In this document: piece after piece, positions 51,801-60,653 of the stretch
How positions within the stretch are numbered: the first letter of the stretch is position 1
How the letters are laid out: the number at the start of each line of letters is the position of its first letter
DNA from: Acidovorax sp. SRB_14
GTDB taxonomy: Bacteria; Pseudomonadota; Gammaproteobacteria; Burkholderiales; Burkholderiaceae_C
Assembly: GCF_012932145.1 (NCBI RefSeq)
Contig: NZ_MWOK01000009.1
Location: forward strand, 1-64,000
Length of the DNA stretch: 64,000 nt
Reading direction: 5' to 3'
Translations under genes and position numbers: made by a program
Notes under the pieces: model-generated
What the model was told of the DNA's origin: nothing
Seen by the model: only the letters and a program-made list of their open reading frames with translations
Database searches by the model: none

Positions 51801-52051
51801 GCGCCACCCCGTACCGGCTGTGCGCCCACCCCCGCATCCGCTGGGCCGCCGCGCCCGCGCCGCACGCGGCGCCGCGGCGCATGCCCGGCCGCCCGGCCCC
51901 GCCCAGACCACCGACATCGCACCGGGCCGCACACGGCCCGGTGCCCACGCTTTTGACCCGCCGCACCGGTCCCCCCACGGGACGCGGCTCCGACTGCCGC
52001 ACTGGCCACCGCCCCAGGGGCTGGCGTTGCCACGTCGGGGTCGAAAACCCG
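51801..52051. other. Intergenic, GC-rich
   Basis: About 250 bp, very GC-rich, with only shadow frames. No promoter is evident. It leads into the hairpin at 52052. Confidence 0.4.
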
Positions 52052-52086
52052 GCAAGGCCCTGCCGCGCTGAGCGGCCAGGCCTTGC
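52052..52086 (+). terminator. GC-rich hairpin before the Bug receptor gene
   Basis: GCAAGGCC (52052-52059) pairs with GGCCTTGC (52079-52086), with a further inner CCGC/GCGG stem. It lies 30 bp before the next start codon, so it could end the aldolase transcript or act as a leader hairpin that sets expression of the binding protein. Confidence 0.5.
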
Positions 52087-52115
52087 ATTTCACACAAGAA
52101 CCACCGGAGACAAAC

Positions 52116-53108
52116 ATGCCCGATTCTTTGACCCCCCTCGCCCGGCTTCCGCGCCGCCTCGTCTCGGTCGCCCTGTTGGCGAGTCTGCTGCCCATGGGCT
52201 CCCACGCCCAGCAGCGCAGCTGGCCCGCCAAGCCCGTCAAGGTCGTCGTCGCATTCACCGCGGGCGGCACCACCGACATCCTCGCGCGCGCCGTCGCGCA
52301 GAAGCTCAACGAGAAGCTGGGCCAGTCGTTCATGGTGGACAACAAGCCCGGTGGCGGTGGCAACATCGGGACGGCCGAAGTGGTGCGCGCCGCGCCCGAT
52401 GGCCATACCCTGATCGTCAATTCGGTGGGCCCGATTTCGATCAACCAGTCGCTCTACAAGAAGATGTCCTACGACCCGCTCACGGACCTCGTGCCCGTGG
52501 TGCAGATCGCCGATGTGCCGAACGTTCTGGTCGTGCACCCCTCCGTTCCGGCGCAAACCTTCGAAGAGTTCGTGGCGTACGTGAAGTCCCAGCCAGGCAA
52601 GCTGAGCTATGGCTCGACCGGCATCGGGACCTCGTCGCACCTGTCGAGCTACATGCTGACGCAGCGCATCGGCAGCGACACCTTGCACATTCCCTACAAG
52701 GGCGCCCATGCGCTGAACGACCTGCTCGCAGGCCGCCTGGAGTTCATGTTTGCCACCATCCCTTCGGTGATCCAGCACATCAAGGCCGGCAAGCTGCGCG
52801 CATTGGCGGTGTCGAGCCCCGTGCCTTCGCGCTCGCTGCCCAATGTTCCCACCGTGGCTGAAAAGGGCTTCCCCGGCTTCGCCGCAGGTTCCTGGTTCGG
52901 CTTCTTTGCACCCAAGGGCACGCCCGACGCCGTGGTGGCGGTGCTGAACAAGGCCGTCAACGAGGTGCTGCCTTCGCTCGAGGAGCAAATGGTGCGCGAA
53001 GGGGCCGATCCGATTGGCGGCACACCGGAGCAGTTCGGCCAGTTCACGCGCCGCGAGTACGCCAAATGGAAGCTCATCGTGCAGCAGTCCGGGGCCACGG
53101 CGGAATGA
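52116..53108 (+). CDS. Bug/TctC family periplasmic solute-binding protein
   Basis: A 330-residue protein from ATG 52116, preceded by CCGGAGA. A signal peptide (LVSVALLASLLPMGSHAQ) is followed by the Bug fold: VVVAFTAGGTTDILARAVAQ, FMVDNKPGGGGNIGTAE and PYKGAHALNDLLAGRLEFM. It should bind a small carboxylate, perhaps tricarballylate or citrate given the tcu genes. No TctA/TctB membrane components are present in the window. The stop overlaps the next start as ATGA. Confidence 0.88.
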   Translation: MPDSLTPLARLPRRLVSVALLASLLPMGSHAQQRSWPAKPVKVVVAFTAGGTTDILARAVAQKLNEKLGQSFMVDNKPGGGGNIGTAEVVRAAPDGHTLIVNSVGPISINQSLYKKMSYDPLTDLVPVVQIADVPNVLVVHPSVPAQTFEEFVAYVKSQPGKLSYGSTGIGTSSHLSSYMLTQRIGSDTLHIPYKGAHALNDLLAGRLEFMFATIPSVIQHIKAGKLRALAVSSPVPSRSLPNVPTVAEKGFPGFAAGSWFGFFAPKGTPDAVVAVLNKAVNEVLPSLEEQMVREGADPIGGTPEQFGQFTRREYAKWKLIVQQSGATAE

Positions 53109-54085
53109 ACACGGGAGCCGCCGTTCGAATCCTCCTGTCGGAGGCGGCCCGGCTGCGGCTGGCGCCGGCCCTGGTGCAAGCGGCCGGCAGCAGGCCGCTG
53201 CACTTCGTGCAGCCGGGCGAAGGCGAGGCCGACCTGGCCTTTGTCTCGCGCGACGTGACCGGCCTGTCCACCAAGCACCGCGTGACGCCCGAGACGCAGG
53301 CTTTTTACGACGCGCTGCGCGCAGCGTCTGCGCTCCAGTGGGTGCATGTGCATTCGGCGGGCGCAGACCGTCCGGTGTACCTGGAGCTGCACGGCCGCGG
53401 CGTTGCGCTCACCACGTCGGCGGGTGCCAATGCCGATGTGGTCGCGCAAACGGCGCTGGCCGGCCTGCTGGCGCTGGCGCGGCGGTTTCCGCAGCTGCAG
53501 GCGGCGCAGCGCGCGCACCAGTGGGCGCCGCTGATCCAGACGGGCCTGCCGCGCGACCTGCGCGGCCAGACTGCCGTGGTCGTCGGCTGGGGCGGCATTG
53601 GCCAGTACCTGGGGACGATGCTGCAGGCGCTGGGCCTGCATGTGGTGGCCGTGCGGCGCCAGTCCGCGCCACCGCACGGCGGTCTGGAGACCGTGTCGTA
53701 CGACGAGCTCGACGCCGTCTTGCCGCGCGCCGACTGGCTCATCCTCGCCTGCCCGCTGACCGAGCGCACGCGCCAGCTGATCGGTGCGCGGGCGCTCTCG
53801 CGCCTGCCGTCGGGCGCGCACCTGATCAACGTGGCGCGCGGGGACGTGGTCGACGAGCCGGCGCTGGTGGAGGCGCTGCGCACCGGGCGGCTGGCCGGCG
53901 CCCACCTCGATGTGTTCGCCCACGAACCGCTGGCGCGGGATTCGCCGCTGTGGGATCTGCCCAACGTCATTGCGACACCGCACAGCGCGGGCTTTTCCGA
54001 TGCCAATGCCGCGCGCGTCGATGAGGCCTTCGTCGACAACTTCCAACGCTGGCTGGCAGGGACCGGCTTGCGCAACCGCATCTGA
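53105..54085 (+). CDS. D-isomer-specific 2-hydroxyacid dehydrogenase
   Basis: A 326-residue protein coupled to the Bug gene. The NAD-binding domain (about 125-290) has VVVGWGGIGQYLGTMLQALG. Catalytic residues are visible: Arg in LINVARGDVVDEPAL (about 240-254), Glu in DVFAHEPLA and His in ATPHSAGFS. It interconverts a 2-keto acid and a D-2-hydroxy acid. Together with the aldolase and Bug proteins it suggests use of a hydroxylated di- or tricarboxylate. Confidence 0.87.
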   Translation: MNTGAAVRILLSEAARLRLAPALVQAAGSRPLHFVQPGEGEADLAFVSRDVTGLSTKHRVTPETQAFYDALRAASALQWVHVHSAGADRPVYLELHGRGVALTTSAGANADVVAQTALAGLLALARRFPQLQAAQRAHQWAPLIQTGLPRDLRGQTAVVVGWGGIGQYLGTMLQALGLHVVAVRRQSAPPHGGLETVSYDELDAVLPRADWLILACPLTERTRQLIGARALSRLPSGAHLINVARGDVVDEPALVEALRTGRLAGAHLDVFAHEPLARDSPLWDLPNVIATPHSAGFSDANAARVDEAFVDNFQRWLAGTGLRNRI

Positions 54086-54104
54086 GAAATAACCAGGAGA
54101 AACC

Positions 54105-55091
54105 ATGATGAAACTTCAACACCTTGTCCATCGCAGCGCGCGCCTTGTGGCCGCAGCGGCACTGCTCGGCGCCACCGTGGCCGCCGCCCAGGACTTTCCA
54201 CCCCAGAAGCCCGTCACCCTGGTGGTCGGCTTCGCCCCGGGCGGCGCCGCCGACGCGGCCGCGCGCCTGATCGCCAAGAAGCTCGGCGAAAACATCGGCC
54301 AGTCGGTGGTGGTGGACAACAAGGGCGGCGCGGGGGGCAACATCGCACACCAGTTCGTCGCCAACGCGGCGGCCGATGGGTCGGTGCTGCTGTTCGGTTC
54401 GGTCGGCCCGCTGACCATTGCCCCGCACCTGATGAAGCTGTCCTACGACCCGTTCAAGGACCTCGCAGCAGTCTCGGGCGGCGTGAACTTCCCCAACGTG
54501 CTGGTGGTGCACAAGGGCGCCGGGGCCAAGAACCTGGCCGAGTTCATCGCGCTGTCCAAGAAGAAGCCCGGCAGCGTGGACTTCGCCTCCACGGGCGCGG
54601 GCTCGGCCTCGCACCTGGCGGGCGAGTTGTTCAACCAGCGCGCCGGCGTCGACATGGTGCACGTGCCCTACAAGGGCGGCGCGCCCGCGCTGCAAGACCT
54701 GCTGGGCGAACGCATCACCTCGTACTTTGCCGCGCCGCCCACCGCCATGCCGCACGTGGAAACGGGCAGGCTGATTCCGCTGGCGACCACCGGCCTGACC
54801 CGGCCCGCCTACCTGCCCAACATTCCCACCGTGGCCGAGTCGGGCTTCCCAGGGTTCGAAGCGCTCAACTGGTACGCCTTCGTGGCGCCGGGCAAGACGC
54901 CGACGCCGCTGCTCGAGCGCTGGAACAAGGAGATCGTCAAGGTGCTGAACGACCCCGGTGTAAAGGAAGCGTTGCTCAAGCACGGCCTCACGCCCCAGCC
55001 GACCACGCGCGCCGAACTCACCGCCTTCATGAAGAAGGAATCGACCCAGTGGGCCGCGATCATCAAGGAGCGCAAGCTCACGGCGGATTGA
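54105..55091 (+). CDS. Bug/TctC family periplasmic solute-binding protein
   Basis: A 328-residue protein, 19 bp after the dehydrogenase, with AGGAGAAACC before ATG 54105 (a second ATG is adjacent). A signal peptide (LVAAAALLGATVAAAQ) precedes the Bug fold: LVVGFAPGGAADAAARLIAK, VVVDNKGGAGGNIAHQF and PYKGGAPALQDLLGERITSY. It is the second Bug protein in one operon and is clearly diverged from the first, so the two may bind different ligands. Confidence 0.88.
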   Translation: MMKLQHLVHRSARLVAAAALLGATVAAAQDFPPQKPVTLVVGFAPGGAADAAARLIAKKLGENIGQSVVVDNKGGAGGNIAHQFVANAAADGSVLLFGSVGPLTIAPHLMKLSYDPFKDLAAVSGGVNFPNVLVVHKGAGAKNLAEFIALSKKKPGSVDFASTGAGSASHLAGELFNQRAGVDMVHVPYKGGAPALQDLLGERITSYFAAPPTAMPHVETGRLIPLATTGLTRPAYLPNIPTVAESGFPGFEALNWYAFVAPGKTPTPLLERWNKEIVKVLNDPGVKEALLKHGLTPQPTTRAELTAFMKKESTQWAAIIKERKLTAD

Positions 55092-55135
55092 GCGGACTGA
55101 GGGCGCGGCCCGCCGCTGTCACCTGCGCGGCGGGG

Positions 55136-55621
55136 TCAGCCCGCCGGCTGCAGCACGCTCGCGTCGGTGTGCACCAGCGACAGCGGAAAGCGCTGGCCCG
55201 CCAGGTAGTCTTCGAGGCTGCGCAGAAGCAGCGGGCTGCGGTGGCGCCCGGGGCAGGCGCGGATCTCGTCGGCCGTCATCCATACGGTGCGCACGATGCC
55301 CGCGTCGAGCGTGCGCCAGCCGTGGTGCGCGCCCAGCGTGCCGGCAAAGGCAAAACGCAGGTAGGTGAGGTCGTCGCCGGTGCGCGTCTTGGTGAAGCGG
55401 TTCAGGTACACGCCCACCAGCGCGCTCGGCGCGAATTCGTGCGCGGTCTCTTCCAGCACCTCGCGTGCGCAGGCGTCGGCCGGAGCTTCGCCGGGGTCGA
55501 GGTGGCCCGCCGGGTTGTTGAGCTTGAGACCGTCGCGGGTTTGCTCTTCCACCAGCAAAAAGCGGCCACCCTGTTCAATGATGGCCGCCACGGTGACGTT
55601 GGGTTTCCAGCGATTTGGCAT
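55136..55621 (-). CDS. NUDIX hydrolase (NudJ-like)
   Basis: A 161-residue protein from ATG 55621 (MPNRWKPNVTVAAIIEQGGR). The Nudix box is GHLDPGEAPADACAREVLEE, directly preceded by LNNPA. NudJ-type enzymes hydrolyse nucleoside di/triphosphates or HMP-PP. In Burkholderiales this gene often accompanies mnmA; here it stands about 8 kb away, separated by the tcu cluster. Upstream in-frame ATGs add a few residues without homology. Confidence 0.85.
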   Translation of the reverse strand: MPNRWKPNVTVAAIIEQGGRFLLVEEQTRDGLKLNNPAGHLDPGEAPADACAREVLEETAHEFAPSALVGVYLNRFTKTRTGDDLTYLRFAFAGTLGAHHGWRTLDAGIVRTVWMTADEIRACPGRHRSPLLLRSLEDYLAGQRFPLSLVHTDASVLQPAG

Positions 55622-55689
55622 GGAGCGCATTATCGCCAAGCAACCCTACAGCCCGATGACGGGGCTTGGCTGCGCGGTGCGGCGCATGC

Positions 55690-56214
55690 TCAGGGCGCGC
55701 CGCCGTCCAGGCGCCGCAGCATGTAGACCGCACCGGGGCCGTAGCTGGCCAGCCGCGCGCGCTGCGCCGCCTGGTCCAGCGCCTGCACCGCATACCCCTG
55801 CCGCTCCCAGTACGCCCGCGAGCCCTGCACCGACACCAGCGCCGAATGGCGCAGGCCGCGGGCAGTGGCCCCCGCCCACAGCCGCGCCAGCAGCGCACGC
55901 GCGAGGCCGCGCCCGGCGAACTGCGGCAGCACGGCCATGTCGTGCAGGTAGAGCGTGTCGGGGATGCCTGGTGCGGCCACGGCCTCAAAGTCGCCCTGCA
56001 GCGGCGTCACTTTGTGGCGCACCGAGTGGTAGGCCGCCAGGTAGGCCACGACCTGTCCGGCGTGTTCGAGCACCAGCGAGCAGTTGGCCGGGCTGGCCAG
56101 GCGGCGCGCAAAGACCTGCGCCCCTTCGACCAGCGCCGCGCCATAGCAGGCCTGCTGCACGGCCAGCAGGCCGGGCAGGTGCTGGGGCGCGAGCGCGCAC
56201 ACGCGCGCGCTCAC
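55690..56214 (-). CDS. GNAT family N-acetyltransferase
   Basis: A 174-residue protein. The acetyl-CoA-binding motif is LPQFAGRGLARALLARLWAG (about 106-125), after the beta4 strand DTLYLHDMAV; SRAYWERQGY is the closing GNAT motif B. The substrate is unknown. The start overlaps the stop of the riboflavin synthase gene as ATGA, so the two are co-translated. Confidence 0.85.
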   Translation of the reverse strand: MSARVCALAPQHLPGLLAVQQACYGAALVEGAQVFARRLASPANCSLVLEHAGQVVAYLAAYHSVRHKVTPLQGDFEAVAAPGIPDTLYLHDMAVLPQFAGRGLARALLARLWAGATARGLRHSALVSVQGSRAYWERQGYAVQALDQAAQRARLASYGPGAVYMLRRLDGGAP

Positions 56215-56918
56215 TGTGGCGTCTGCACCTGCGGGCGCAGGAAGTCGTCGAGCGACAGGCCCTTTTCCTGCAGGATCGCTTCGAGCACGGGCTGCAGCGC
56301 GCCCAGGCTCTCGTGCACGGCCTCGCGCACCGTGTCCACCAGCACCTGCGTGCTGCGCTCGATCTCGATGTTGAGCGCGTCGCCCACCTTTTTGGCTTCA
56401 AACACCGTGGCGCGGCGCGTCTCGGGGATCAGCCAGACCTCGAACCAGCCCTCGGCGCGGTTCACCTCGGACACCGTCAGGCTCGCGCCGTGGATGGCGA
56501 TGTAGCCCTTGGCAAAGATGTATTTGCGAAACGGCTCCGGCACCGCCACGCGCCAGACCAGGTTGTTGTCGAACTCGCGGCGCTCGATGAGGGTGCCGGT
56601 GAAATCGACATGGCCCGACAGCGGGTGGCCGCCTATCTCGGCGCCGTCCTTGGCCGCGCGCTCCACGTTCACGCGGTCACCCTGGTGGTAGCGGCCCAGC
56701 GTGGTCACGTTGAGGCTTTGCAGCATCACGTCGAATGCAGCCTGCGTGGGCGAGAGGATTTCCGTCACCGTGAGGCACACGCCATCGGTGGACACGCTCG
56801 CGCCAATGGCCAGGTCCTGGCAAAAGCCCGGCGGAAAATCGAGCGTGAAAGTCCGCAGGCCGCTGCGGTCGTGGATGGCGGCAATGGTGGCCGTGGCCTG
56901 GACGATGCCTGTGAACAT
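56211..56918 (-). CDS. ribE: Riboflavin synthase, alpha chain
   Basis: A 235-residue protein with two repeated lumazine-binding domains. It opens with the signature MFTGIVQATATI; repeat 1 contains GASVSTDGVCLTVTEILS and HPLSGHVDFTG, repeat 2 contains AIHGASLTVSEVNRAEGWFE. It dismutates two dimethyl-ribityllumazine molecules to riboflavin. No FMN riboswitch is visible upstream. Flavin supply is relevant to the FMN-based cluster at 60-64 kb. Confidence 0.93.
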   Translation of the reverse strand: MFTGIVQATATIAAIHDRSGLRTFTLDFPPGFCQDLAIGASVSTDGVCLTVTEILSPTQAAFDVMLQSLNVTTLGRYHQGDRVNVERAAKDGAEIGGHPLSGHVDFTGTLIERREFDNNLVWRVAVPEPFRKYIFAKGYIAIHGASLTVSEVNRAEGWFEVWLIPETRRATVFEAKKVGDALNIEIERSTQVLVDTVREAVHESLGALQPVLEAILQEKGLSLDDFLRPQVQTPQ

Positions 56919-57126
56919 GGCGCGGCTTTCCGATCAAAAAACGGGTGGATGGGCGGGGACGGGCGCGTTGCGGTGCCGCACGGGCGGCAAGCCTGGTAAT
57001 TTTGCCACCCGGGCACCGCTGCCGCGCCGCGCCGGGCCCAGGCGCGCAGTTCCTTCGGCGCAGCCCTGCGCCCGGGCGCCCTCCTATACTGGCGCGCCCG
57101 GTTGGCCCCCAGTGAAGGAACGCCCC

Positions 57127-57738
57127 ATGGCCTTGCACACCTGGTTGATCTATCTCGTGGCCGCCCTCGGCCTATCGCTCACGCCTGGCCCCAACAGCCT
57201 GCTGGCGCTCACGCACGGCGCGCTGCACGGGCACCGTCGCACGCTGTACACCGTGGCCGGCGGCGCGCTCGGCTTCGTGGCCGTCATTGCGCTGTCCATG
57301 CTCGGCATCGGCGCGCTGCTGCAGGCCTCGGCCAGCGCACTGTGGGTGCTCAAGTGGGTGGGCGGCGCCTACCTGGTGTGGCTGGGTGTGCAGCTGTGGC
57401 GCGCGCCGCCGCTGAACCTGCAGGCCGCGCCCGGCGCGCCGTTCCCGCGCCGCAGCCAGCTGTTCCGCCAGGGCCTGTTCGCGGCGGTGTCCAATCCCAA
57501 GGCGCTGCTGTTCTATGGCGCCTTCCTGCCCCAGTTTCTGGACCCGGCACGCAGCCTGTGGCTGCAGTTCGCGGTCATGGCTGGCACTTTTGCCGTGATC
57601 GAGTGCGTGGTCGAATACCTGCTGGCGCGGCTCGCGCACCGCATCCGCCCGGCGCTCGAGCGCTTTGGCAAGCGCTTCAACCGCGTCTGCGGCGCTGCGT
57701 TTGCGGCCATGGGCGTGGCGCTGCCGCTGGCGCGCTGA
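57127..57738 (+). CDS. LysE/RhtB family amino-acid exporter
   Basis: A 203-residue membrane protein from ATG 57127, which is preceded by GTGAAGGAAC. Family marks: WLIYLVAALGLSLTPGPNSL in helix 1, GGALGFVAVIALSMLGIGAL, WVGGAYLVWLGVQLWR, and FAAVSNPKALLFYGAFLPQF. It has about six membrane helices. It exports amino acids or related metabolites. It is divergent from ribE. Confidence 0.88.
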   Translation: MALHTWLIYLVAALGLSLTPGPNSLLALTHGALHGHRRTLYTVAGGALGFVAVIALSMLGIGALLQASASALWVLKWVGGAYLVWLGVQLWRAPPLNLQAAPGAPFPRRSQLFRQGLFAAVSNPKALLFYGAFLPQFLDPARSLWLQFAVMAGTFAVIECVVEYLLARLAHRIRPALERFGKRFNRVCGAAFAAMGVALPLAR

Positions 57739-57816
57739 GGCGCCAGGCACGCGCGCCACCCACCATCCAAAAAAGCCCGCAGAACAAGCCGTCTCTGGGG
57801 CGCCGCAACCGGGCCT

Positions 57817-59187
57817 TCAACCGGCCGCCGGCAACTGGAGCAGAAACCGCGCGCCGCCCAGCGGGGAATCCAGTGCCTCCACGCTGCCCCCGTAGGTCTC
57901 GGTCAGGGTGCGCACGATGTCCAGGCCCAGGCCTGCGCCAGGGCGGTGCTCGTCAAGCTGCACGCCGCGTTCGAACATGCGCGGGCGCTGTTCGGTTGGG
58001 ATGCCGGGGCCATCGTCGTCGATGGTGAAACACAGCTGGCCGCCCTCGCGCCGCACCGCCACGCGCACCCGGGTGCGCGCCGACTTGCCGGCGTTGTCGA
58101 TCAAGTTGCCCAGCAGCTCGTACAGGTCCTGCTCCTCGCCGCGAAAGACCAGGCCCTCGGCATGCGCCGGCTCTGCCAGCGCAAAGTCCACCTGGCGTCC
58201 GGTGTGCAGGCGCGCCATGGTGCGCAGCAGCGCCCGCACTGGCTCCAGCACCGGCGTGGCCATGCCGGTGGCGCGCACGGCGGCGGCGGCGCGGGCGCGC
58301 GCCAGGTGGTAGTCGACCTGGCGGCGGGCGCTGGCCACCTGCTCGCGCACCAGCTGCGCCAGCGGGCTGCCTTCCTGCGCAGCGGCATTGGCCAGGACGG
58401 ACAGCGGGGTGTGCACCGCGTGCGCCAGGTTGCCGGCCTGGGTGCGCGCGCGCTGCACCATGTCGGCGTTCTCGGTCAGCACATGGTTGAACTCGGCCAC
58501 CAGGGGCTGCAGCTCCAGCGGAAATTGCCCTTGCAGCGTCGCGGCATGGCCGCTGCGCACGGCCGCCAGGCGTTCGCGCAGCAGCTTCAGGGGCCGCAGG
58601 GCCAGCTGCAGCTGCAGCGCCACGGCCACGGCCAGTCCCAGCGCCAGCATGGTTAGCGCAATCAGCAGCAGGTGGGTAAAGCGCTGCAGCGGCTCGGCCA
58701 GCAATGCCTTGTCGCCCGCCACCACCAGGTGCAGCGGCGGCGCGGCGTCCTCGGGCAGTTGCAGGGGGCGCGCCACGGCCAGCAGTTCGTGGCCCTGGGC
58801 ATCGTGCAGCTGCAGCACGCGGTATCCGGCAGCGGGGTATTGCGCCGGCGGCGGGGGCAGGGTCAGCACCTGGTCCCACAGCGAGCGCGAGCGGGCCACG
58901 GCGGCCCGGGGCTGGCCTCCCAGCTGATCCACCTGCCAGTACAGGCCCGACAGCGGTTGCTCCAGCCGCGCGTCCGCCCCCATGGGCGCCACCGCCACGC
59001 GCCCACCCGGCCCCCAGTCCACGGCGGCGCTCAGGTGGTCGAGCTGCATCACCAGCTGCGCCTGCAGCTGCTGCGTGATGTGGTCCAGAAACAGCGCGCG
59101 CAGCCCCCAGCCGGCCAGCGCGATGGTGAGCAGCATCCAGGCCAGCGTACCGGCCAGCAGGCGCAGGCGCAGCGAGCCGCCGTTCAT
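57817..59187 (-). CDS. Sensor histidine kinase (QseC/PmrB type)
   Basis: A 456-residue protein. Two membrane helices (about 8-30 and 170-195) bracket a periplasmic sensor region of about 140 residues. HAMP-like and HisKA regions follow with the phospho-acceptor His256 in NLAHAVHTPLSVL. The HATPase has ELLGNLIDNAGK, DDDGPGIP and GAGLGLDIV. It is 7 bp downstream of the response regulator. The operon begins with a PepSY protein, so it may sense the redox or metal state that the divergent cluster serves. Confidence 0.9.
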   Translation of the reverse strand: MNGGSLRLRLLAGTLAWMLLTIALAGWGLRALFLDHITQQLQAQLVMQLDHLSAAVDWGPGGRVAVAPMGADARLEQPLSGLYWQVDQLGGQPRAAVARSRSLWDQVLTLPPPPAQYPAAGYRVLQLHDAQGHELLAVARPLQLPEDAAPPLHLVVAGDKALLAEPLQRFTHLLLIALTMLALGLAVAVALQLQLALRPLKLLRERLAAVRSGHAATLQGQFPLELQPLVAEFNHVLTENADMVQRARTQAGNLAHAVHTPLSVLANAAAQEGSPLAQLVREQVASARRQVDYHLARARAAAAVRATGMATPVLEPVRALLRTMARLHTGRQVDFALAEPAHAEGLVFRGEEQDLYELLGNLIDNAGKSARTRVRVAVRREGGQLCFTIDDDGPGIPTEQRPRMFERGVQLDEHRPGAGLGLDIVRTLTETYGGSVEALDSPLGGARFLLQLPAAG

Positions 59188-59194
59188 GCCGCCC

Positions 59195-59866
59195 TCATCG
59201 CGCGCCGCCCGCCTCCACCAGCCGGTAGCCCAGGCCGCGCACGGTCTCGATGCAGCCCTCCGGCAGCTTCTTGCGCAGGCGGCCGACGAAGACCTCGATG
59301 GTGTTGGAGTCGCGTTCGCTGTCCTGCGGGTAGATGTGTTCGGCCAGTTCGGTGCGCGAGAGCACCTCGCCCTTGCGCTGCATCAGCAGCGACAGCAGCT
59401 TGAATTCGTGGCTGGTCAGGGTGAGCGCCTGGCCGTCGACCAGCACGCGCGCCTGGCGCGTGTCGAGCCAGACGGGGCCGCATTGCCACTGGGCGCTGGC
59501 GTGCTCGCTCACGCGGCGCAAGAGCGCGCGCAGGCGCGCGAGCAGCTCCTCCATGTGGAAGGGCTTGGCCAGGTAGTCGTCGGCGCCGGCGTCCATGCCT
59601 GCCACCTTTTCCTGCCAGCTGCTGCGCGCCGTGAGGATGAGCACCGGCATGTTGCGCCCGCTGGCGCGCCAGCGGCGCAGCACCGACAGGCCGTCGAGCA
59701 CGGGCAGGCCCAGGTCCAGCACCACGGCGTCGAAATCTTCCACGTCGCCCAGGTAATGCGCCTGGCCACCGTCGCCCGCGGCCTCCACCGTGTGGCCGGC
59801 GCCAGCGATGGCCTGCACCAGCTGGGCGCTGAGCGTGGGCTCGTCTTCCACGACGAGGATGCGCAT
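59195..59866 (-). CDS. OmpR/PhoB-family response regulator
   Basis: A 223-residue protein. The receiver domain (1-115) has Asp7/Asp8 in VVEDEP, phospho-acceptor Asp51 in VVLDLGLP, and Lys in YLAKPFHMEELLARLRALLR. The Trans_reg_C winged helix (about 125-220) includes ALTLTSHEFKLLSLLMQRKG and SNTIEVFVGRLRKKL. The start overlaps the upstream PepSY stop (TGATG). It probably controls its own operon and the divergent flavin-redox genes. Confidence 0.92.
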   Translation of the reverse strand: MRILVVEDEPTLSAQLVQAIAGAGHTVEAAGDGGQAHYLGDVEDFDAVVLDLGLPVLDGLSVLRRWRASGRNMPVLILTARSSWQEKVAGMDAGADDYLAKPFHMEELLARLRALLRRVSEHASAQWQCGPVWLDTRQARVLVDGQALTLTSHEFKLLSLLMQRKGEVLSRTELAEHIYPQDSERDSNTIEVFVGRLRKKLPEGCIETVRGLGYRLVEAGGAR

Positions 59867-60198
59867 CAGTGGTCTCCCTTGCGTTTGATTTTCAGCACTT
59901 GGCCATTGACGGCGTCCACCTTGAGCTGTGCCATGCGGCCGTCGTTTTGCAGCAGGCGGATTTCGTAAATGTAGCGGCCGTCGTCGCGCTCGAACTCGAT
60001 CTTCAGCACCTGCCCCTGGTACCCGTGCTCGACCTTGTCGAGCACGGTGCGCAGCGGCAGCACTTGGCCCTGCTCGAGCGCCTGGCGCGCCAGCTCATGG
60101 TCGCTGCGGCGGGGTTCGTCGGCATGCAATGCGCTGCCTGCACCCAGGGCGCACAGGACGAGAACCGGCAGGACGGCGAAGCGGCGGGGGATGCTCAT
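59866..60198 (-). CDS. PepSY-domain periplasmic protein
   Basis: A 110-residue protein from ATG 60198. A signal peptide (FAVLPVLVLCALGAGSALHA) is followed by one PepSY domain (about 35-108): HELARQALEQGQVLPLRTVL, EHGYQGQVLKIEFERDDGRY, YEIRLLQNDGRM and VNGQVLKIKRKGD. Proteins like this often head PmrAB-like operons and may modulate the sensor. It is the first gene of the PepSY-regulator-kinase operon. Confidence 0.88.
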   Translation of the reverse strand: MSIPRRFAVLPVLVLCALGAGSALHADEPRRSDHELARQALEQGQVLPLRTVLDKVEHGYQGQVLKIEFERDDGRYIYEIRLLQNDGRMAQLKVDAVNGQVLKIKRKGDH

Positions 60199-60653
60199 GG
60201 TGGTTTTATAAGCGCGCGGCAATGAACCGCAGATGAACGCCGCCTTCAGCACAGGTTCATGGTGGTTTTTTGAAAATTCCCTCCAGGCCGGGCGCGATGC
60301 CGGGCCACCAAGCCAGGAGTTGCCGCCATGCACAAGAACCACCAGACCGCCCGTCGCTTCCCCACCGCCTGTTCGGCAGGCGCCGCCGTGGCCTCGCGTG
60401 TCGCCCGGGCACAAGTGCCCGCAGCGCCGCAGGCTCCGGTCAGGAAGGAGCGAACCATGCGCATCGAAACGGCCCTTGCTGCCGCCGGGCGCCGGGGCGA
60501 CAACGAATCGAGCCCCTGGACGAAGGGCCTGGGCGGATGGACCATCCGGGCGGGGATGTGGCGCTTTTCGGCGGCGGCTTGCGCGATGTCAGTGAGGGCG
60601 AGGGATGTATGCCGTGGAATGGCGTGAACCCCATGCGACCAGGAGATCCGACC
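60199..60653. other. Divergent promoter region of the two PepSY operons
   Basis: About 455 bp between divergently transcribed PepSY genes. It should hold promoters and regulator sites for both. A CAGGTTCATGGTGGTTTTTTGAA stretch and a similar ATGGTGGTTTTATAA near 60196-60212 repeat the string CATGGTGGTTTT, a possible regulator half-site. No sure gene is present. Confidence 0.4.

Noticed and set aside
50730-52988. Long minus-strand open frame opposite tcuB, the aldolase and a Bug gene
   Set aside because: It spans three unrelated genes on the other strand and has shadow-type composition and no domain.
56919-57126. Possible FMN riboswitch before riboflavin synthase
   Set aside because: No RFN-element core motifs were seen in the ribE upstream region on the minus strand.
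60328-60627. 99-codon plus-strand frame with an AGGAG upstream, between the divergent PepSY genes
   Set aside because: No domain, signal peptide or compositional support; it occupies the likely regulatory region, and the ribosome-binding site alone is not enough.
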